DNA of 64,000 nt, from positions 1 through 64,000 of the forward strand of contig NZ_SJFN01000007.1 of the NCBI RefSeq assembly GCF_004328075.1. Direction: 5' to 3'. This document shows positions 9,405 to 18,761 of the stretch, piece after piece; positions within the stretch are counted from its first letter, which is position 1; each line of letters opens with the position of its first letter. The position numbers and the translations under genes are program-made. The notes under the pieces are model-generated. The model was not told where the DNA came from, ran no database searches, and worked only from the letters and a program-made list of their open reading frames with translations. Origin of the DNA: Siculibacillus lacustris. GTDB lineage: Bacteria; Pseudomonadota; Alphaproteobacteria; Rhizobiales; Ancalomicrobiaceae.

Positions 9405-10712
9405 ATGAATGATCGGCCCGACGTCATCGCCAAAGTGGCCTGGCGCATTCTGCCCATCCTGCTGCCCTGCTATTTCGCGGCCTTTCTCGACCGCGTGAAC
9501 ATCGGTTTCGCCGCGCAGACGATGAACCGCGACCTCGGATTCTCGGCCTCGGCCTTCGGCTTCGGCGCCGGGATCTTCTTCCTCGGCTATGTCCTGTGTG
9601 AACTGCCGAGCAACCTGCTCCTGGTGCGCTTCGGCGCGCGGCGGTGGATCGCCCGCATCCTGATCACCTGGGGTCTCCTGTCGGCGATGACCGCCTTCGT
9701 CTGGGACACCACCAGCTTCTATTCCGTGCGGGTGCTGCTCGGCGCCGCCGAAGCCGGGTTCTTCCCCGGCATGATCTTCTTCATGAGCCTGTGGTTCCCG
9801 CGTCGCTACCGGGTCGGCATGTTCGCGCTGTTCAACATCGCGGTGCCGATCTCGTCGGTGATCGGCGCGCCGGTGTCGGGCCTGGTGATCACCTATCTCA
9901 ACGGTCTGCACGGCCTCGCCGGCTGGCAGTGGATGTTCGTGATCGAGGGGCTGCCGGCGCTGATCATGGGCTTCGTGGTGCTGTTCAAACTGCCGGATTC
10001 GCCGGACAAGGCCGACTTCCTGCCCGCCGAGGAACGCGACTGGCTGGTCGCCAAGCTGGCGAGCGAGCGCGCCGAACAGGAAGTCGCCGGCCGCTTCTCG
10101 ATCGGCCGGGCGCTGTCCGATCCGCGCGTGCTGCTGATGTGCCTGATCGCCGTCGGGTTGGTGTGGGGCACCACCGGCATCGCCATCTGGATGCCGCAGT
10201 TCGTGCAGGCCTTCGGTCTGACCACGTTGCAGACCGGATTCGTCACCGCCATTCCCGCCGCCTTCATGGCGATCTCGATGGTGGTGGTCGGCCGCCACGC
10301 CGATCGCACCGGCGAACGGGTGTGGCACACCGCCGGTCCGTTCCTGGCCAGCGCCGCCGGCTTCGTGCTGGCCGCGGTCGCGCCGTCGCCGATCATCGGC
10401 CTGATCGGCCTGACCATCGGCGCGGCCGGCATCGGCGGCGCCTCGCCGAACATCTGGTACTTCCCGACCCGCCTGCTCACCGGGGCGGCGGCGGCGGCCG
10501 GGCTGGCGCTGATCAACTCGGTCGGCAGTACCGGTGGCTTCTTCGGACCGGCGGTGATCGGCTTCATGAAGGACCTCACCGGCGGCTTCGGCGGCGCCAT
10601 GCTGGTGCTCGCCGCGGCGATGGCCGCCACCGCCTGCGCCATCCTGGTCCTCGGCGCCATGATGCACGAGTTGGTGCGTCGTCCGAACCTCGCGGTGGAG
10701 ACGCGGGCATGA
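9405..10712 (+). CDS. MFS transporter, anion:cation symporter (ACS)-like, for a sugar acid or other organic anion
   Basis: ATG 9405 follows GAGGGAG by 5 bases and gives 435 residues with about twelve hydrophobic segments. The start region (VAWRILPILLPCYFAAFLDRVNIGFAAQTMNRDLGFS) and the loop LLVRFGARRWIAR are typical of the anion:cation symporter group, which carries tartrate, hexuronates, phthalates and related acids with protons. The gene overlaps the next one by four bases (ATGA), so transport is coupled to the enolase-superfamily enzyme. LysR control from the divergent gene is likely. The ligand is not identifiable. Confidence 0.88.
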   Translation: MNDRPDVIAKVAWRILPILLPCYFAAFLDRVNIGFAAQTMNRDLGFSASAFGFGAGIFFLGYVLCELPSNLLLVRFGARRWIARILITWGLLSAMTAFVWDTTSFYSVRVLLGAAEAGFFPGMIFFMSLWFPRRYRVGMFALFNIAVPISSVIGAPVSGLVITYLNGLHGLAGWQWMFVIEGLPALIMGFVVLFKLPDSPDKADFLPAEERDWLVAKLASERAEQEVAGRFSIGRALSDPRVLLMCLIAVGLVWGTTGIAIWMPQFVQAFGLTTLQTGFVTAIPAAFMAISMVVVGRHADRTGERVWHTAGPFLASAAGFVLAAVAPSPIIGLIGLTIGAAGIGGASPNIWYFPTRLLTGAAAAAGLALINSVGSTGGFFGPAVIGFMKDLTGGFGGAMLVLAAAMAATACAILVLGAMMHELVRRPNLAVETRA

Positions 10713-11857
10713 GCGTCGTCGCCATTCGGCTCCATCACCTCGCCGCGCGCCTGCCCGAACCGATCGGCAACGCCCTGATGGTCTTCGACCGCCGTGAGAC
10801 CCTGGTGGTCGAGGTGGTCGGCGACGACGGGCTCTCGGGCTGGGGCGAGACCTGGGCCGAGCCGGCGGCGGCGGCGGTGGTGATCGCCACCAAACTGGCG
10901 CCGCAGGTGCTGGGCCAGGATCCGGCCCACACCGGGCGGCTGTGGCTGGCGATGTGCGGCGCCGGCCATGCCGACCGGCAGGGCATCGCCCGGATGGCCG
11001 TCGCGGCCCTCGACATGGCGCTCCACGATCTCGCCGCACGGCGCCGGGGCGTGCCCCTGTCGACCGTGCTCGGCGGGGCGCTGCGCGACCGGATCCCGAC
11101 CTACGCGTCGGGCCCGTTCTTCAAGCCCGGCGGCCATCCCTACCGCGACTTCGCGCGCGAGATCGACGGCTATCTGGCGACCGGCTTTCGCGCCATCAAG
11201 ATCCGCAGCGGCTTCGCCCTCGCCGACGACGTGGCGACGGCGCTGGCCGTGCGTCGGCAGATCGGGCCCGACCGGACGCTGATGCTCGACTTCAACCAGT
11301 CCTATCCGCCCCGCGCCGCACTCGAGGCGGCGCTGCGGATGGAGGGTGCCGATCTCCTGTGGATCGAGGAACCGGCGCAGCCGGCCGACGTCGCCGGCTA
11401 CGCGCTGCTGGCGGGACGGGTGCGACCGGCGCTGGCCGGCGGCGAGACCTTCGGCCATGCCGGGCAGTTCCTGCCCTTCCTCGCCGAGGGGTGCCTCGAC
11501 GTGCTGCAGCCCGACATCGCGCTGTGCGGCGGCCTCACCGGCGTGCTGCGCGTCGTCGCGCTCGCCGAATTGCACCATCGCCCGGTGGTGCCGCACGTGT
11601 GGGGCAGCACCATCAACTTCCACGCCGCGCTGCATCTGGCGGCGACGCTGCCCGCCCATCGCTGCGGTGCGGCCCTGCCGTTCCCCTACCTCGAATACGA
11701 CGTCGGCCCCAACCCGCTGCTCGATCTCGCCGGACGTCCGGTGGTCAACGCCGACGGCACCGTGTCGGTGCCGACCGGACCGGGGCTCGGGATCGAGATC
11801 ACGCCGGCGATGCTGGCGCCCTACCTCGCCCATTTCCAGGAAATCGTCCCCGGCTGA
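10709..11857 (+). CDS. Mandelate racemase/muconate lactonizing enzyme family protein
   Basis: The 382-residue enolase-superfamily protein starts at ATG 10709 inside the MFS stop. The N-terminal capping domain ends near residue 120. The barrel shows IKIR (base-position Lys), the metal ligands in LMLDFNQ (Asp), WIEEPAQP (Glu) and AGGETFG (Glu), and a late VPHVWGS His. This arrangement resembles the muconate cycloisomerase/mandelate racemase branch rather than the DgoD-like protein at 5169. It probably dehydrates, racemizes or isomerizes the acid imported by the preceding carrier. The specific reaction cannot be assigned. Confidence 0.82.
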   Translation: MSVVAIRLHHLAARLPEPIGNALMVFDRRETLVVEVVGDDGLSGWGETWAEPAAAAVVIATKLAPQVLGQDPAHTGRLWLAMCGAGHADRQGIARMAVAALDMALHDLAARRRGVPLSTVLGGALRDRIPTYASGPFFKPGGHPYRDFAREIDGYLATGFRAIKIRSGFALADDVATALAVRRQIGPDRTLMLDFNQSYPPRAALEAALRMEGADLLWIEEPAQPADVAGYALLAGRVRPALAGGETFGHAGQFLPFLAEGCLDVLQPDIALCGGLTGVLRVVALAELHHRPVVPHVWGSTINFHAALHLAATLPAHRCGAALPFPYLEYDVGPNPLLDLAGRPVVNADGTVSVPTGPGLGIEITPAMLAPYLAHFQEIVPG

Positions 11858-11908
11858 GCCGATCGGTGCGCCGCCTCGACCCCGGTCCGGCCCTCGCCGG
11901 ATGCCGGG

Positions 11909-11948
11909 TTGTCGTGGGCTGTTCGCAATGCTAGCATGCTAGAATGTT
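11909..11948 (+). promoter_or_regulatory. Promoter with predicted GntR operator (copy 1)
   Basis: A -35-like TTGTCG (11909-11914), a 17-base spacer and a -10-like TAGCAT (11932-11937) are overlapped by TGCTAGCATGCTAGAATGTT (11929-11948). Its core CTAGCATGCTAG (11931-11942) is a perfect 12-base palindrome. The same architecture recurs at 14591-14630. It precedes the MFS gene at 12179. Confidence 0.7.
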
Positions 11949-12178
11949 CATCGCGACGTGCGACGAACCCGCGGCCGGCCGCCCGCCCGAGACGCGGTCG
12001 CGCCCGCCGTGACGCCGCCGCCGTCCCGTGTCCCGCATGCCCGTCGGGCGACGCGGGTGCCGGCGCGCGGAGGGCGGCCTGCGCCGACCGGAGGCCGGCG
12101 CCGCCCGAACCGGGCGCATCGAGGGTCGAGGCGGGCGATCGAACCCGCCGGCCGACCAGGAAACGAGGGGGAAACGTC
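11949..12178 (+). other. Long GC-rich leader before the MFS gene, no gene seen
   Basis: If the promoter at 11909 is used, the transcript has an untranslated leader of about 230 bases. It contains open frames of Arg/Pro/Ala-rich low-complexity sequence that match no family, and no riboswitch I recognise. The MFS frame itself is open through this stretch, but the good ribosome site and family-like N-terminus are at 12179. Confidence 0.45.
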
Positions 12179-13438
12179 ATGAAAAACAAACGCGTCTGGA
12201 TTCTGGTTTTCTTGTTCTTCCTGAGCAGCATCAACTACGTCGACCGCGTCGCGCTGTCGGTGTCGGCCAAGCCGATCGCCGCCGAGTTCGGCCTGTCGCC
12301 GGTGCAGCTCGGCTACATGTTCTCGTCGTTCCTGTGGCTCTACGTCCTGTGCCTGATCCCGATGGGCATGATCGTCGATCGGGTCGGCACCCGCGCGGTC
12401 AATGCCGCGGGCATCGGACTGTGGTCGCTGGCGACGGTGTTCACCGGGCTGGCCGGCGGCTTCGGCACGCTGATCGCCACCCGCCTGGCGATGGGCGTCG
12501 GCGAATCGACCTCCTACCCGGCCGGCAATCGCGTCATCCGCGAATGGATGCCGGCGAGCGAGCGCGGTCTGGCGATGTCGATCTTCAACAGCGGCGCCTA
12601 TTTCGGTCCGGCGATCGGCTCGATCGTGATCGGCGCGCTGGTCGCCGCCGCCGGTTGGCGCATCGCCTTCTTCGTCTGCGGCGCGATCGGCTTCGTGTGG
12701 CTGGCGGCGTGGCTGATGCGCTACCGCGTCCCCGAACTCACTCCCTGGCTCGACCCGGAAGAGCGCGCGCTGATCCTGCGCGAGCGCAACGCCGGCTCCG
12801 ATCTGCCGGCCGGCACCCCGGCGCTCGGCATCGCCGGCCTGATCGGTGCGCCGACGCTGTGGGGAATCATGCTGACCCAAGGCTGCGGCGTCTACACGCA
12901 GTACCTGTTCCTGACCTGGCTGCCGGGCTACCTGCAGACCCAGAAGGGGATCGGCCTGCTCGCCAGCGCCACGTTGATGGCGGTGCCCTATCTCGGCGCG
13001 GTGGTGCTCGGCATCCTGCTCGGCCGGGTCAGCGACCGGCTGCTGACCGGCCACGTCGTGACCACCGGCCGCCGTCGCCTGATGGTGGCGGCGATGATGC
13101 TGCTCGGTTCGGTGATCCTGCTGGTTCCGACCACCAATTCGGTGCCGACGATCCTCTTGCTGATCACCGTGGCGCTGACCGGCGTGTCGTCGGCGATCTC
13201 GCTGAACTTCGCGCTGCTCAACGACGTGTTGAAGTCGCCCGCCGACATCGGCACCGCCACCGGCATGCAGGTGTTCGGCGGCAACGTGTTCGGCCTGCTG
13301 GCGCCGATCATCACCGGCTACGTCATCGCCGCGACCGGCAACTTCGACCTGGCCTTCGTCATCGCCGGCTGTCTGCTGGTGATCGGCGTGGTCTCGTCGC
13401 TGGTGCTGACCCGCGGCACCATCGACGCTCGCGTCTGA
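12179..13438 (+). CDS. MFS transporter, likely sugar-acid carrier
   Basis: Start ATG 12179 is preceded by CGAGGGGGAAAC. The 419 residues contain about twelve membrane segments with the ACS-type signature SSINYVDRVALSVSAKPIAAEFGLSP near the N-terminus and MIVDRVGTRAVN in the first cytoplasmic loop, which resemble glucarate/galactarate/hexuronate carriers. It is followed after 14 bases by an SMP-30 lactonase gene. Its promoter carries the 20-base palindromic element shared with the UxaA-type dehydratase operon, so it is probably the importer of this sugar-acid regulon. Confidence 0.88.
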   Translation: MKNKRVWILVFLFFLSSINYVDRVALSVSAKPIAAEFGLSPVQLGYMFSSFLWLYVLCLIPMGMIVDRVGTRAVNAAGIGLWSLATVFTGLAGGFGTLIATRLAMGVGESTSYPAGNRVIREWMPASERGLAMSIFNSGAYFGPAIGSIVIGALVAAAGWRIAFFVCGAIGFVWLAAWLMRYRVPELTPWLDPEERALILRERNAGSDLPAGTPALGIAGLIGAPTLWGIMLTQGCGVYTQYLFLTWLPGYLQTQKGIGLLASATLMAVPYLGAVVLGILLGRVSDRLLTGHVVTTGRRRLMVAAMMLLGSVILLVPTTNSVPTILLLITVALTGVSSAISLNFALLNDVLKSPADIGTATGMQVFGGNVFGLLAPIITGYVIAATGNFDLAFVIAGCLLVIGVVSSLVLTRGTIDARV

Positions 13439-13452
13439 CCGGAGGAGCCCCG

Positions 13453-14376
13453 ATGTTCTTCAAACCACCCCAGGACCTGCCGACCCGGGTCTTCGCCCGC
13501 CTGCCCGACGAATTGCGCACCGCCGGGCCCGACAACGAATGGGTCCGCGGCCAACCCGGCGGCACCCCGCCGTCGTCGCTCCTGGAAGGGCCGTCGTTCG
13601 ATCGCGACGGCAATCTGTGGTGCGTCGACCTGCCCAACGGCCGCATCCTCAAGGTCGATCCGAGCGGCACCTTCCACGTCATGGCCGAATACGACGGCTG
13701 GCCCAACGGTCTCAAGTTCCACCGGGACGGCCGCATCTTCATCGCCGACTACAAGCACGGCATCATGGAGATGGACCCGGTCAACGGCGTGGTGAAGCCG
13801 TATCTCGTGCGCAACGGCATCGAGCGGTTCAAGGCGGTCAACGACCTGTTCTTCGCCGCCAACGGCGATCTCTACTTCACCGACCAGGGCCTGACCGGAT
13901 TGCACGATCCGACCGGCCGAGTGTTCCGGGTGACCCCCGACGGGCGCGTCGACTGCCTGCTCGACAACGTCCCCAGCCCCAACGGGCTGGTGATGAACCT
14001 CGACGAATCGATGCTCTACGTCGCCGTCACCCGGGGCAACTGCATCTGGCGGGTGCCCTTGATGCCGCACGGCCGCGTCGCCAAGGTCGGGCTGTTCGTC
14101 CAGCTCTCCGGCGGCTGGGGCGGGCCCGACGGCGTCGCCATGGACGTCGAAGGGCGGCTGGCGATCGCCCATGTCGGCATGGGTGCGGTGTGGGTGGTCG
14201 ACCGCCTCGGCGAACCGGTCTGGCGCATCCGTACCTGCGCCGAGAACCACACCACCAACGTCGCCTACGGCGGCCCCGACAACAAGACGCTGTACATCAC
14301 CGAATCCGGCAGCGCCCAGATCCTGATCGCCGACCTGGACGTCGCCGGCAAGCCGATGTTCTCCCATCGGACGTGA
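13453..14376 (+). CDS. SMP-30/gluconolactonase-family lactonase
   Basis: The 307-residue protein shows repeated beta-propeller blades: LLEGPSFDRDGNLWCVDLPNGRI, FHRDGRIFIADYKHG, FAANGDLYFTDQGL, VPSPNGLVMNLDES and GGPDGVAMDVEGRLAIAHVG. The Glu of EGP, the Asn of PNGL and the Asp of GPDG match the divalent-metal ligands of SMP-30/regucalcin lactonases, which hydrolyse aldono-lactones. ATG 13453 is preceded by GGAGGAG. No secretion signal is seen, so it is probably cytoplasmic. It likely opens a lactone so that the downstream dehydratase receives the free acid. Confidence 0.87.
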   Translation: MFFKPPQDLPTRVFARLPDELRTAGPDNEWVRGQPGGTPPSSLLEGPSFDRDGNLWCVDLPNGRILKVDPSGTFHVMAEYDGWPNGLKFHRDGRIFIADYKHGIMEMDPVNGVVKPYLVRNGIERFKAVNDLFFAANGDLYFTDQGLTGLHDPTGRVFRVTPDGRVDCLLDNVPSPNGLVMNLDESMLYVAVTRGNCIWRVPLMPHGRVAKVGLFVQLSGGWGGPDGVAMDVEGRLAIAHVGMGAVWVVDRLGEPVWRIRTCAENHTTNVAYGGPDNKTLYITESGSAQILIADLDVAGKPMFSHRT

Positions 14377-14590
14377 CGCCTCGGGAGGGCGGCTTCGCCC
14401 TCCCCCCGTCCGGTCCGGGCGTGCTGGCGCGCCGCGTCCTCGGCCATCGCCGGCCGGAGCTTCCCCACCCGACTGCCGCCGTTCCGCCGCAGCGCGGCGC
14501 CATGTGCGCCGCCGCCTCCGCCGGATTTTCGCCCGCCCCCGACGATCGCCCGTCGCGCCTCATGAGCGCGGCGGTCGCCGGAGATCGGGC

Positions 14591-14630
14591 TTGTCGAGTC
14601 TTTCGTGTTATGCTAGCATGTTAGAATGTT
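14591..14630 (+). promoter_or_regulatory. Promoter with predicted GntR operator (copy 2)
   Basis: TTGTCG at 14591-14596, a 17-base spacer and TAGCAT at 14614-14619 form a promoter of the same design as copy 1. The overlapping element TGCTAGCATGTTAGAATGTT (14611-14630) differs from copy 1 at one base of twenty. The UxaA-type gene starts 24 bases downstream. Confidence 0.72.
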
Positions 14631-14654
14631 GATTTGAACGTCGACGGAGCCCCG

Positions 14655-16211
14655 ATGCCGTCCACAACCGTGGTTGAGCGAGCAATGAAGACGTCGACCC
14701 GTCCACGGATCGTGCGCCTGCACGGCGACGACAACGTCGTGGTCGCGGCCGATGCCGTCGGCCGCGGCGTGCCGGTCGAGGGCCACCCCGCCGGCACCGC
14801 CGTGCCCCGGGGGCACAAGATCGCCACCGCGGCGATCGCCGCGGGCGAGGCGGTGCGCAAGTTCGGCCAGATCATCGGATTCGCGTCGCAGCCGATCGCG
14901 CCGGGCGATTGGGTGCACGAGCACAACGTCACGATGCGCGACTTCGACCGCGACTATCTCTCCGGCATCGACGCGCGGCCCGAGGACGTGCTGCCGCTCG
15001 GTGAGCGGGCGACCTTCGAGGGCTTCCGCCGCGCCGACGGCAGCGTCGGCACCCGCAATTACGTCGGCATTCTCACCTCGGTGAACTGCTCGGCAACGGT
15101 CGCCCGCTTCATCGCGGCGGAGCTGCAACGCAGCGGCGTGCTCGACGACCATCCCGGCATCGACGGCATCATCCCGCTGATCCACGGCGGCGGCTGCGCC
15201 ATGGACACCAAGGGCGAGGGCTACGACGTCCTCAAGCGCACCCAATGGGGCTACGCCACCAACCCCAACATGGGCGGCGTGGTGATGGTCGGCCTCGGCT
15301 GCGAGGCGTTCCAGATCGACCATTGGAAGGACGCCTACGGGGTGAGCGAGAGCGAGCGCTTCCGCACTCTGACGATCCAGGACGTCGGCGGCACCCGCAA
15401 GGCGGTCGAGGCCGGGGTCGCGGCGATCCGCGAGATGCTGCCGGCGATCGGTCGGGCCCGCCGCGAGACCGTGCCGGCGTCGGAACTGCGGCTGGCGCTC
15501 CAGTGCGGCGGCTCCGACGGCTATTCCGGCATCACCGCCAATCCGGCGCTGGGAACCGCGGTCGATCTGCTGGTGCGCCACGGAGGCACCGCGATCCTGT
15601 CGGAGACGCCGGAGATCTACGGCGCCGAACACCTGCTGATCCGCCGCGCCGCCGATCCCGCCATCGGCGACCGACTGCTGGCGACGATCGCCTGGTGGGA
15701 GGACTACGCGGCGCGCAACCGAATGGAAATGAACAACAATCCGTCACCCGGCAACAAGATCGGCGGGCTCACGACGATCCTCGAGAAGTCGCTCGGCGCG
15801 CTCGCCAAGGGTGGCACCACCACGCTGCGCGGGGTCTATCGCTACGCCGAGAAGATCGATCGCCGCGGCCTCGTGTTCATGGACACGCCCGGCTACGACC
15901 CGGTGTCGGCCACCGGTCAGGTCGCCGGCGGCGCCAACGTCCTGTGCTTCACCACCGGGCGCGGCTCGGCCTACGGCTGCAAGCCGACGCCGGCGATCAA
16001 ACTCGCCTCCAACAGCGAGATCTTCCGCCGCATGAGCGACGACATGGACCTCGACTGCGGCGACGTGCTCGACGGGGTTTCGATCGCCGAGAAGGGCCGG
16101 GAGATCTTCGAAATGGTCCTCGCCGTCGCCTCGGGTCGGCGCTCGAAATCGGAACTGCTCGGCTATGGCGATGCGGAATTCGTGCCCTGGCAGATCGGTG
16201 CGACCATGTGA
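14655..16211 (+). CDS. UxaA/GarD-family sugar-acid dehydratase (altronate/galactarate dehydratase type)
   Basis: From ATG 14655 the protein has 518 residues; ATG 14685 is an alternative. The N-terminal SAF domain (residues ~15-105) precedes the catalytic domain. Family signatures are GTRNYVGILTSVNCSA, IHGGGCAMDTKGEGYD, ALQCGGSDGYSGITANPALG, EMNNNPSPGNKIGGL and FTTGRGSAYGCKPTPAIKL, whose Cys and His residues are the likely Fe ligands. Members dehydrate altronate, galactarate or similar acids to 2-keto-3-deoxy acids. It is the first gene of an operon with NTF2-like, GntR, FAH-fold and ketoglutarate-semialdehyde dehydrogenase genes. The full-length architecture does not by itself separate altronate from galactarate activity. 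Confidence 0.9.
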   Translation: MPSTTVVERAMKTSTRPRIVRLHGDDNVVVAADAVGRGVPVEGHPAGTAVPRGHKIATAAIAAGEAVRKFGQIIGFASQPIAPGDWVHEHNVTMRDFDRDYLSGIDARPEDVLPLGERATFEGFRRADGSVGTRNYVGILTSVNCSATVARFIAAELQRSGVLDDHPGIDGIIPLIHGGGCAMDTKGEGYDVLKRTQWGYATNPNMGGVVMVGLGCEAFQIDHWKDAYGVSESERFRTLTIQDVGGTRKAVEAGVAAIREMLPAIGRARRETVPASELRLALQCGGSDGYSGITANPALGTAVDLLVRHGGTAILSETPEIYGAEHLLIRRAADPAIGDRLLATIAWWEDYAARNRMEMNNNPSPGNKIGGLTTILEKSLGALAKGGTTTLRGVYRYAEKIDRRGLVFMDTPGYDPVSATGQVAGGANVLCFTTGRGSAYGCKPTPAIKLASNSEIFRRMSDDMDLDCGDVLDGVSIAEKGREIFEMVLAVASGRRSKSELLGYGDAEFVPWQIGATM

Positions 16212-16258
16212 CCGGTGCCGCCGACCGCCGACCCGCTCCTCCGACCAAGGACCTGCGC

Positions 16259-16666
16259 GTGACCGCGACCATCGACCTCGCCTCGGACGCCACCACCAGC
16301 GTCGCCGCCGCCCGCGCGCTGCTCGACCGATGGGTCACGCTGTTCAACGCCGGCGACCTCGCGGCGCTGACCGCGCTCTATGCCGACGACGCCACGCTGC
16401 ACGGCACCACCAGCCCGCTCCTCTTCGTCGGGCGAACGCAGATCGGCGGCTATTTTTCGGGCCTGTCCGAGGTCGAGATGGGCGAGGCGGTGATGCAGGC
16501 GTTGACCGGCGGCGAAGTGATGGTCTCGGGCCTCTACGACTTCCACCGCCCGCGCGGGACCCGCGAGACGCGGATCCCGGCGCGCTTCAGCCTACTCGTC
16601 GGCGAGCGCAACGGGCTCTGGTGCGTGCTGCATCACCATTCGTCGGTGCGGCCGGAGCGCCGTTGA
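16259..16666 (+). CDS. Small NTF2-like/SnoaL-fold protein
   Basis: The 135-residue protein has an NTF2-like fold signature: AARALLDRWVTLFNAGDLAALTALYADDATLHGTTSPLLFVGRTQI, then alternating strands ending GLWCVLHHHSSVRP. GTG 16259 is chosen because AAGGA lies seven bases upstream; a GTG at 16208 overlapping the dehydratase stop is the alternative and adds 17 residues. It lies between dehydratase and regulator in the sugar-acid operon. The fold occurs in isomerases, dehydratases and binding proteins, so it may act on an unstable intermediate, but no catalytic assignment is possible. Confidence 0.78.
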   Translation: MTATIDLASDATTSVAAARALLDRWVTLFNAGDLAALTALYADDATLHGTTSPLLFVGRTQIGGYFSGLSEVEMGEAVMQALTGGEVMVSGLYDFHRPRGTRETRIPARFSLLVGERNGLWCVLHHHSSVRPERR

Positions 16667-16739
16667 CGGTGGTATCGCGTTGACGCGCCGGCGCCGGTCT
16701 CTAACGTGCTCGACAGCGTATTCGAAGTGGGAAACGGGA

Positions 16740-17435
16740 ATGGCGATACTCAAACCGATGGCGGCGGACGACCAGCGCGGCAGCGCCACCAATCGCGTGC
16801 AGACGGCGGTGCGCGAGGCGATCATCAATCTCGAGCTCGCCCCCGGCAGCATGATCGACAAGGCGGCCCTGTGCGAACGCTTCGACGTCTCGCGCTTTCC
16901 GGTGTCGGATGCGCTGGCGCGCCTTCAGACCGAGGGTCTGGTCGAGGTGCTGCCGCAGCGCGGCACCCGGGTGTCGCGGATCCGCGTCTCCGACGTACGC
17001 CAGGCGATGTTCATCCGGCGCGCGCTGGAGGTCGAGATGGTGCGCACGCTGACCGCCACCATGCCGGACTCGGTGCTCGATCAGCTCGACCTGAACATCC
17101 AGTACCAACGCCTGGCGGTGGAGCGGGTCGAACCGAAGGTGTTCCACGAACTCGACCTCGCCTTCCACAACCTGATGCTCGACTGCCTCGGCTATCAGCG
17201 GGTCAATACCGCGATCGATTCGGCGCGCGCCAGCCTGGAGCGGGCCCGGCGGATGCTGTCGTCGCCGCGTCGGCATGCCGACACGCTGGCCGAGCACGAG
17301 GCGATCTTCCGCGCCCTCGCCGCCCGCGACGCCGTTGCCGCGGCCGAGGCGATGCAGAACCACGTCGACACCGTTCTGGCGGAGCTGATGGCCCTGATGG
17401 CGTTGCAGCCGGAGGTCTTCGACCAGGGATCCTGA
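16740..17435 (+). CDS. GntR-family regulator, FCD (FadR-like) subfamily
   Basis: ATG 16740 gives 231 residues. The winged HTH covers residues ~15-80 (AIINLELAPGSMIDKAALCERFDVSRFPVSDALARLQTEGLVEVLP). The FCD effector domain has the Asp/His metal or ligand residues in ELDLAFHNLML, LAEHEAIFRAL and MQNHVDTVL. It sits inside the operon it probably controls. FCD regulators bind short dyads, and the 20-base elements at 11929, 14611 and 21491 are the best local candidates. A sugar acid or keto-acid intermediate is the likely inducer. Confidence 0.9.
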   Translation: MAILKPMAADDQRGSATNRVQTAVREAIINLELAPGSMIDKAALCERFDVSRFPVSDALARLQTEGLVEVLPQRGTRVSRIRVSDVRQAMFIRRALEVEMVRTLTATMPDSVLDQLDLNIQYQRLAVERVEPKVFHELDLAFHNLMLDCLGYQRVNTAIDSARASLERARRMLSSPRRHADTLAEHEAIFRALAARDAVAAAEAMQNHVDTVLAELMALMALQPEVFDQGS

Positions 17436-17502
17436 CCCCCCGGCGTTCCCCTCTCTTCCCGTGGTGGAAGGCGAGCGCCCGCGCACACGAAGAGAGACGA
17501 CG

Positions 17503-18711
17503 ATGCACGAAACGGTGTTCGACGCCTACCGACCGCCCGAGGGTGGCTACCGCGGCACGTGGGTGGGTCGGGCCTGGCTGCCCGGTCCCGACGGTGGGCC
17601 GGCGGTGGTGGTGGTACGCCCCGAGGGCGTCTACGACATCAGCCGTCACGTCGCCACGGTATCGGCGCTGCTCGATCTGGCCGATCCGGTCGGCTTCCTG
17701 CGTAGCCTGCCCGACGACCGTCGCCTCGGCGGCGTCGACGAACTCCTCGCCGACAGCGATCCCGCCCAGCGCCGCGCCGACCGTCCGTCGCTGCTGGCAC
17801 CGATCGATCTGCAGGCGATCAAGGCGGCCGGGGTCACCTTCGCCGACAGCCTGCTCGAGCGCGTGGTCGAGGAACAGGCCAAGGGCGATCCCGCCCGCGC
17901 CGCAGCGATCCGCGGGGCGCTGGTCGCCGAAATCGGGGTCGATCTGTCGCGGATCGTGCCGGGCTCGGCCGAGGCCGAGGCCCTGCGGGTGGCGCTGGTG
18001 GCGCGCGGACTGTGGTCGCAGTACCTCGAGGTCGGCATCGGCCCGGATGCCGAGATCTTCACCAAGGCGCAGCCGGGCTCGGCGGTCGGCTACGGCGCCG
18101 GCGTCGGCCTCCATCCGGCGTCGCGATGGAACAACCCCGAGCCGGAGATCGTACTCGCCGTCTCCAGCGCCGGGGCGATCGTCGGCGCGACGCTCGGCAA
18201 CGACGTCAACCTGCGCGACTTCGAGGGCCGCAGCGCACTGCTCCTGTCGAAGGCCAAGGACAACAATGCCTCGACCGCGATCGGGCCGTTCCTGCGGCTG
18301 TTCGACGAGAGCTTCTCGCTCGACGACGTCCGCACCACCGACCTGACCCTGCGGGTCACGGGCGACGACGGCTTCGTGGTCGAGGGCGTCAGCTCGATGA
18401 GCCGGATCAGCCGCGATCCGGCCGATCTGGTGGCGGCGACGATCGGCCGCGAACATCAATATCCGGACGGGTTGATGCTGTTTCTCGGCACCATGTTCGT
18501 GCCGACCGAGCCGCGCGGCGAGACCGGCGGTTTCACGCATCGCCCGAACGATCTGGTCTCGATCCACGCCGCTCCGCTCGGTACTCTGGTCAACCGGGTC
18601 GGCCGCTCGGACCTCCTGCCGGAGTGGACCTTCGGCACCCGGGCGCTGATCGCCAATCTCGCCGCACGCGGCCTGCTCGCGGTGGCGGTGACGCCGCAAC
18701 GCCAGGCCTGA
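17503..18711 (+). CDS. Fumarylacetoacetate-hydrolase-fold protein, probable 2-keto-3-deoxy sugar-acid dehydratase
   Basis: The 402-residue protein starts at ATG 17503 after AGAGAGAC. The FAH-fold C-terminal domain carries the metal triad: Glu in [10 protein letters not shown] (two Glu) and Asp in [16 protein letters not shown], with KAKDNNAS just after. Related proteins encoded beside ketoglutarate-semialdehyde dehydrogenases include dehydratases that turn 2-keto-3-deoxy-pentonates or hexarates into 2,5-dioxopentanoate. Its place directly before such a dehydrogenase gene supports that role. The longer N-terminus (~170 residues) has no readable motif. A hydrolase role remains possible. Confidence 0.8.
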   Translation: MHETVFDAYRPPEGGYRGTWVGRAWLPGPDGGPAVVVVRPEGVYDISRHVATVSALLDLADPVGFLRSLPDDRRLGGVDELLADSDPAQRRADRPSLLAPIDLQAIKAAGVTFADSLLERVVEEQAKGDPARAAAIRGALVAEIGVDLSRIVPGSAEAEALRVALVARGLWSQYLEVGIGPDAEIFTKAQPGSAVGYGAGVGLHPASRWNNPEPEIVLAVSSAGAIVGATLGNDVNLRDFEGRSALLLSKAKDNNASTAIGPFLRLFDESFSLDDVRTTDLTLRVTGDDGFVVEGVSSMSRISRDPADLVAATIGREHQYPDGLMLFLGTMFVPTEPRGETGGFTHRPNDLVSIHAAPLGTLVNRVGRSDLLPEWTFGTRALIANLAARGLLAVAVTPQRQA

Positions 18712-18761
18712 TCGTCGACCGGCGACGCCGGCCGCACCAACCCGAGTCCGGAGCCATTCCC

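Noticed and set aside
9644-11857. One long protein fusing MFS-region sequence to the enolase-superfamily enzyme
   Set aside because: Before 10709 this frame is a shadow of the MFS gene. The ATGA overlap and family N-terminus fix the start at 10709.
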